Source: Sphaerochaetaceae bacterium (GTDB lineage Bacteria > Spirochaetota > Spirochaetia > Sphaerochaetales > Sphaerochaetaceae). Taken from it: 32,189 nucleotides of DNA. The position numbers were made by a program, and so were the translations under genes. Below the pieces are notes generated by a model. The model had not been told where the DNA came from and searched no databases. It saw nothing but the letters and a program-made list of their open reading frames with translations. Shown here piece after piece: positions 30,671 through 32,189 of the stretch (position 1 is the stretch's first letter; every line of letters starts with the position of its first letter). Location: the NCBI GenBank assembly GCA_016302165.1, contig JAEDOD010000008.1, positions 1 through 32,189 on the forward strand. Reading direction: 5' to 3'.

Positions 30671-31510
30671 TTATCTGCCCTCCCTTTCCTTCAGTGCGCT
30701 AATGGCCTTCTCTGCGTCTTCCTTCTTAATAGGCATGGAGTGGTTAGCCTTGATTCCTTCTCCTGGAATATAGCCATAGCTCTTCTTGGTCTTCATGACG
30801 ATCATGTGAGGCTTACCCTTGATTCCCTTGGCCCTTTCAATGGCATTCTTCAATGCTTCCACGTCATGGCCGTCCACTACTTCAGTATCCCAGCCGAAGC
30901 TTGTCCAGCGGGATGCTACAGCCTCAGCCTCCTCAGGAATGATATCTTTTGTATAACCATCAAGCTGCTGGCCGTTCAGGTCCTCGAAGGCGATAAGTCT
31001 ATCCAGCTTCTGGGCTCCTGCAAACTCTGCAGCTTCCCAGATCTGTCCTTCCTGGCTCTCTCCGTCTCCTATAATGGAGAAGGTCCAGGCGTCAACTCCC
31101 TTCACCCTGTTGCCACAGGCGATGCCTGCTGCTGCAGAGAAGCCCTGGCCCAGGGAGCCGGCTGTAAAGTCAACTCCAGGAGTCTTGAGCATATCGCAGT
31201 GGGATGGAAGACTTGTTCCTCCCTGATTCAAGGTTGAAAGCATTTCCTTGGGAAAATATCCTTTTAGGGCCAGAGAAGCGTAGACAGCAGGACCTGCGTG
31301 TCCCTTGGAGACCACCAGACGGTCCCTGTCCTCCTTTCCAGGATTCTTTGGATCCACATTCATTACATCAAAGTACAGAAGGGCCAGAAGATCTGAAATG
31401 CTCATGGCACCACCGATATGACCGGATCCGAAGGAGGCGATCTCATTTATGGTCAGGCATCTGATCTCAAAGGCCTTTTCCTTTATTTCATCAATTCTTT
31501 TCTTATCCAT
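30671..31510 (-). CDS. Transketolase, N-terminal subunit (split form)
   Basis: The 279-aa product is the diphosphate-binding half of transketolase. The thiamine diphosphate motif runs from GDGESQEGQIWEAAEFAG to FEDLNGQQLDG, and GSGHIGGAMSISDLLALLYF and SKGHAGPAVYASLA near the N terminus supply active-site histidines. It must pair with the C-terminal subunit encoded downstream, whose ATG lies one or two bases past this stop. AGGAG lies five bases before ATG 31510, overlapping the stop of the upstream aldolase gene. Confidence 0.95.
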   Translation of the reverse strand: MDKKRIDEIKEKAFEIRCLTINEIASFGSGHIGGAMSISDLLALLYFDVMNVDPKNPGKEDRDRLVVSKGHAGPAVYASLALKGYFPKEMLSTLNQGGTSLPSHCDMLKTPGVDFTAGSLGQGFSAAAGIACGNRVKGVDAWTFSIIGDGESQEGQIWEAAEFAGAQKLDRLIAFEDLNGQQLDGYTKDIIPEEAEAVASRWTSFGWDTEVVDGHDVEALKNAIERAKGIKGKPHMIVMKTKKSYGYIPGEGIKANHSMPIKKEDAEKAISALKEREGR

Positions 31511-31518
31511 AAAAACTC

Positions 31519-32142
31519 CTATCGCATTTCTGCAATTCTATTTCTTTCCTTTTCATCTATGCCCTTGGTTCTGATGAGGCGGGAAAGCACAGTAAGGTGT
31601 GCAGCCTGTTCCATGCATTCCAGCCTGTCGAAAGCATTGATAGTGCTCTTTCCCACACTTAAGGCTCCATGGTTCTCCAATAGAAGGGCATTATATCCAT
31701 CCTTGGCGTAGTCGGAGACCCTTTCAGCCAATTCCCTGGTGCCCATAAGGGCATAAGGCACCTTCTTCACCTTATCCAGGAGATACCAGCTTTCAGCAAT
31801 GAGGGAGGTGTCTATCTCCTCATCTGACGCTGAAAACAGACAGCAGTACACAGGATGGGAGTGGACTACGCTCACGGCATCCTCTCTCTTTACATATATT
31901 AGTCTATGCATCTCTGTCTCTATGGAGAGCTTCTTTTCAGGAGTGAGGTTTTTTCCTGTGGCTATATCCACTTCAGCTATGTCTTCACTTTTCAGGCTGG
32001 ACTTGTCTTTTCCGGAGGGAGTGATGAGCATCACATCTCCCACTCGGAGACTGATGTTTCCACCGGTCGTGGTAGTAAGCCCCTTGGCGTAGCATCTGGC
32101 CATGGCCTCTGCAACCATTGCCTTCTCGTTCAAATATTCCAT
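31519..32142 (-). CDS. Class II aldolase/adducin-family protein
   Basis: The product (207 aa) is a zinc-dependent class II aldolase or epimerase of the L-fuculose-phosphate aldolase / L-ribulose-5-phosphate 4-epimerase family. Visible motifs are TTTTGGNISLR (substrate phosphate), VVHSHPVYCCLF with metal-binding histidines, and LLENHGALSVG with a third. The epimerase reaction would feed xylulose-5-phosphate to the transketolase that follows in the operon, but the sequence does not decide between the two activities. Start is uncertain: ATG 32142 is eight bases after TAGAAT; GTG 32160 adds six residues. It opens a four-gene leftward operon. Confidence 0.88.
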   Translation of the reverse strand: MEYLNEKAMVAEAMARCYAKGLTTTTGGNISLRVGDVMLITPSGKDKSSLKSEDIAEVDIATGKNLTPEKKLSIETEMHRLIYVKREDAVSVVHSHPVYCCLFSASDEEIDTSLIAESWYLLDKVKKVPYALMGTRELAERVSDYAKDGYNALLLENHGALSVGKSTINAFDRLECMEQAAHLTVLSRLIRTKGIDEKERNRIAEMR

Positions 32143-32189
32143 AACTCTGGATTCTATCACACACCATAGGCCTCTGGAATGGATTTCTT

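Overview
The window is a compact chromosomal segment of about 32 kb from a bacterium. It carries 27 protein-coding genes and one tRNA gene, mostly housekeeping, with no insertion sequence, prophage, CRISPR array or conjugation gene that I can see. Arginine is mostly AGA/AGG and glycine GGA, and genes sit almost end to end. Lineage is an inference. A small two-helix membrane protein follows lspA in an arrangement I recall from Treponema-type spirochaetes, and a lipobox protein and a PspA/PspC module are present. Type III glutamine synthetase and the zinc-ribbon/DUF5685/DnaJ cassette are shared with Clostridia. A host-associated spirochaete (Spirochaetota, perhaps Sphaerochaeta-like) is my best guess; a Clostridia-type Firmicute is the alternative.

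Layout: 1-247 holds no gene I can assign. At 248-413 is a tRNA-Ala(GGC) with terminator and promoter, reading leftward. From 424 to 3450 are a stand-alone AraC-type DNA-binding protein, an MgtC-like membrane protein, and a leftward operon of a Fur-family regulator, a ZIP metal transporter and a TauE/SafE-type exporter, with a near-perfect operator over the Fur promoter. From 3507 to 6119 are a zinc-ribbon membrane protein, a DUF5685 protein and a J-domain protein, facing a TetR regulator. From 6141 to 10167 are a HAD phosphatase, metK behind a SAM riboswitch, a small membrane protein and an M18 aminopeptidase. From 10456 to 14568 are type III glutamine synthetase and pyrG with an attenuator-like leader.

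At 14569-17703 a leftward operon carries a NIF3 protein, signal peptidase II, a small membrane protein, a beta-propeller glycosidase-like protein and a membrane-anchored unknown. A Lon-like protease (17757-19646) diverges from it across a shared palindrome. At 19647-23472 a leftward group holds a PspF-like activator, rsmI, a SpoU-type RNA methyltransferase and a sodium symporter. At 23585-26047 is a phage-shock-type operon: a sigma-54-like promoter, PspA, a PspB-like protein, a PspC-domain protein and a DUF4097 lipoprotein. The right part holds aspS, an OsmC protein, an unknown protein, and a leftward operon of a class II aldolase, split transketolase and a DUF6062 protein.

Two patterns cross the window. 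First, eight genes have a sigma-70-type -10 hexamer exactly six bases before the start codon and no clear ribosome binding site, which predicts leaderless mRNAs. Second, five of the six convergent gene pairs abut or overlap at their stop codons, leaving no room for terminators. The best-supported regulatory element is the SAM-I-clan riboswitch before metK, which keeps the pseudoknot but lacks the P4 hairpin.
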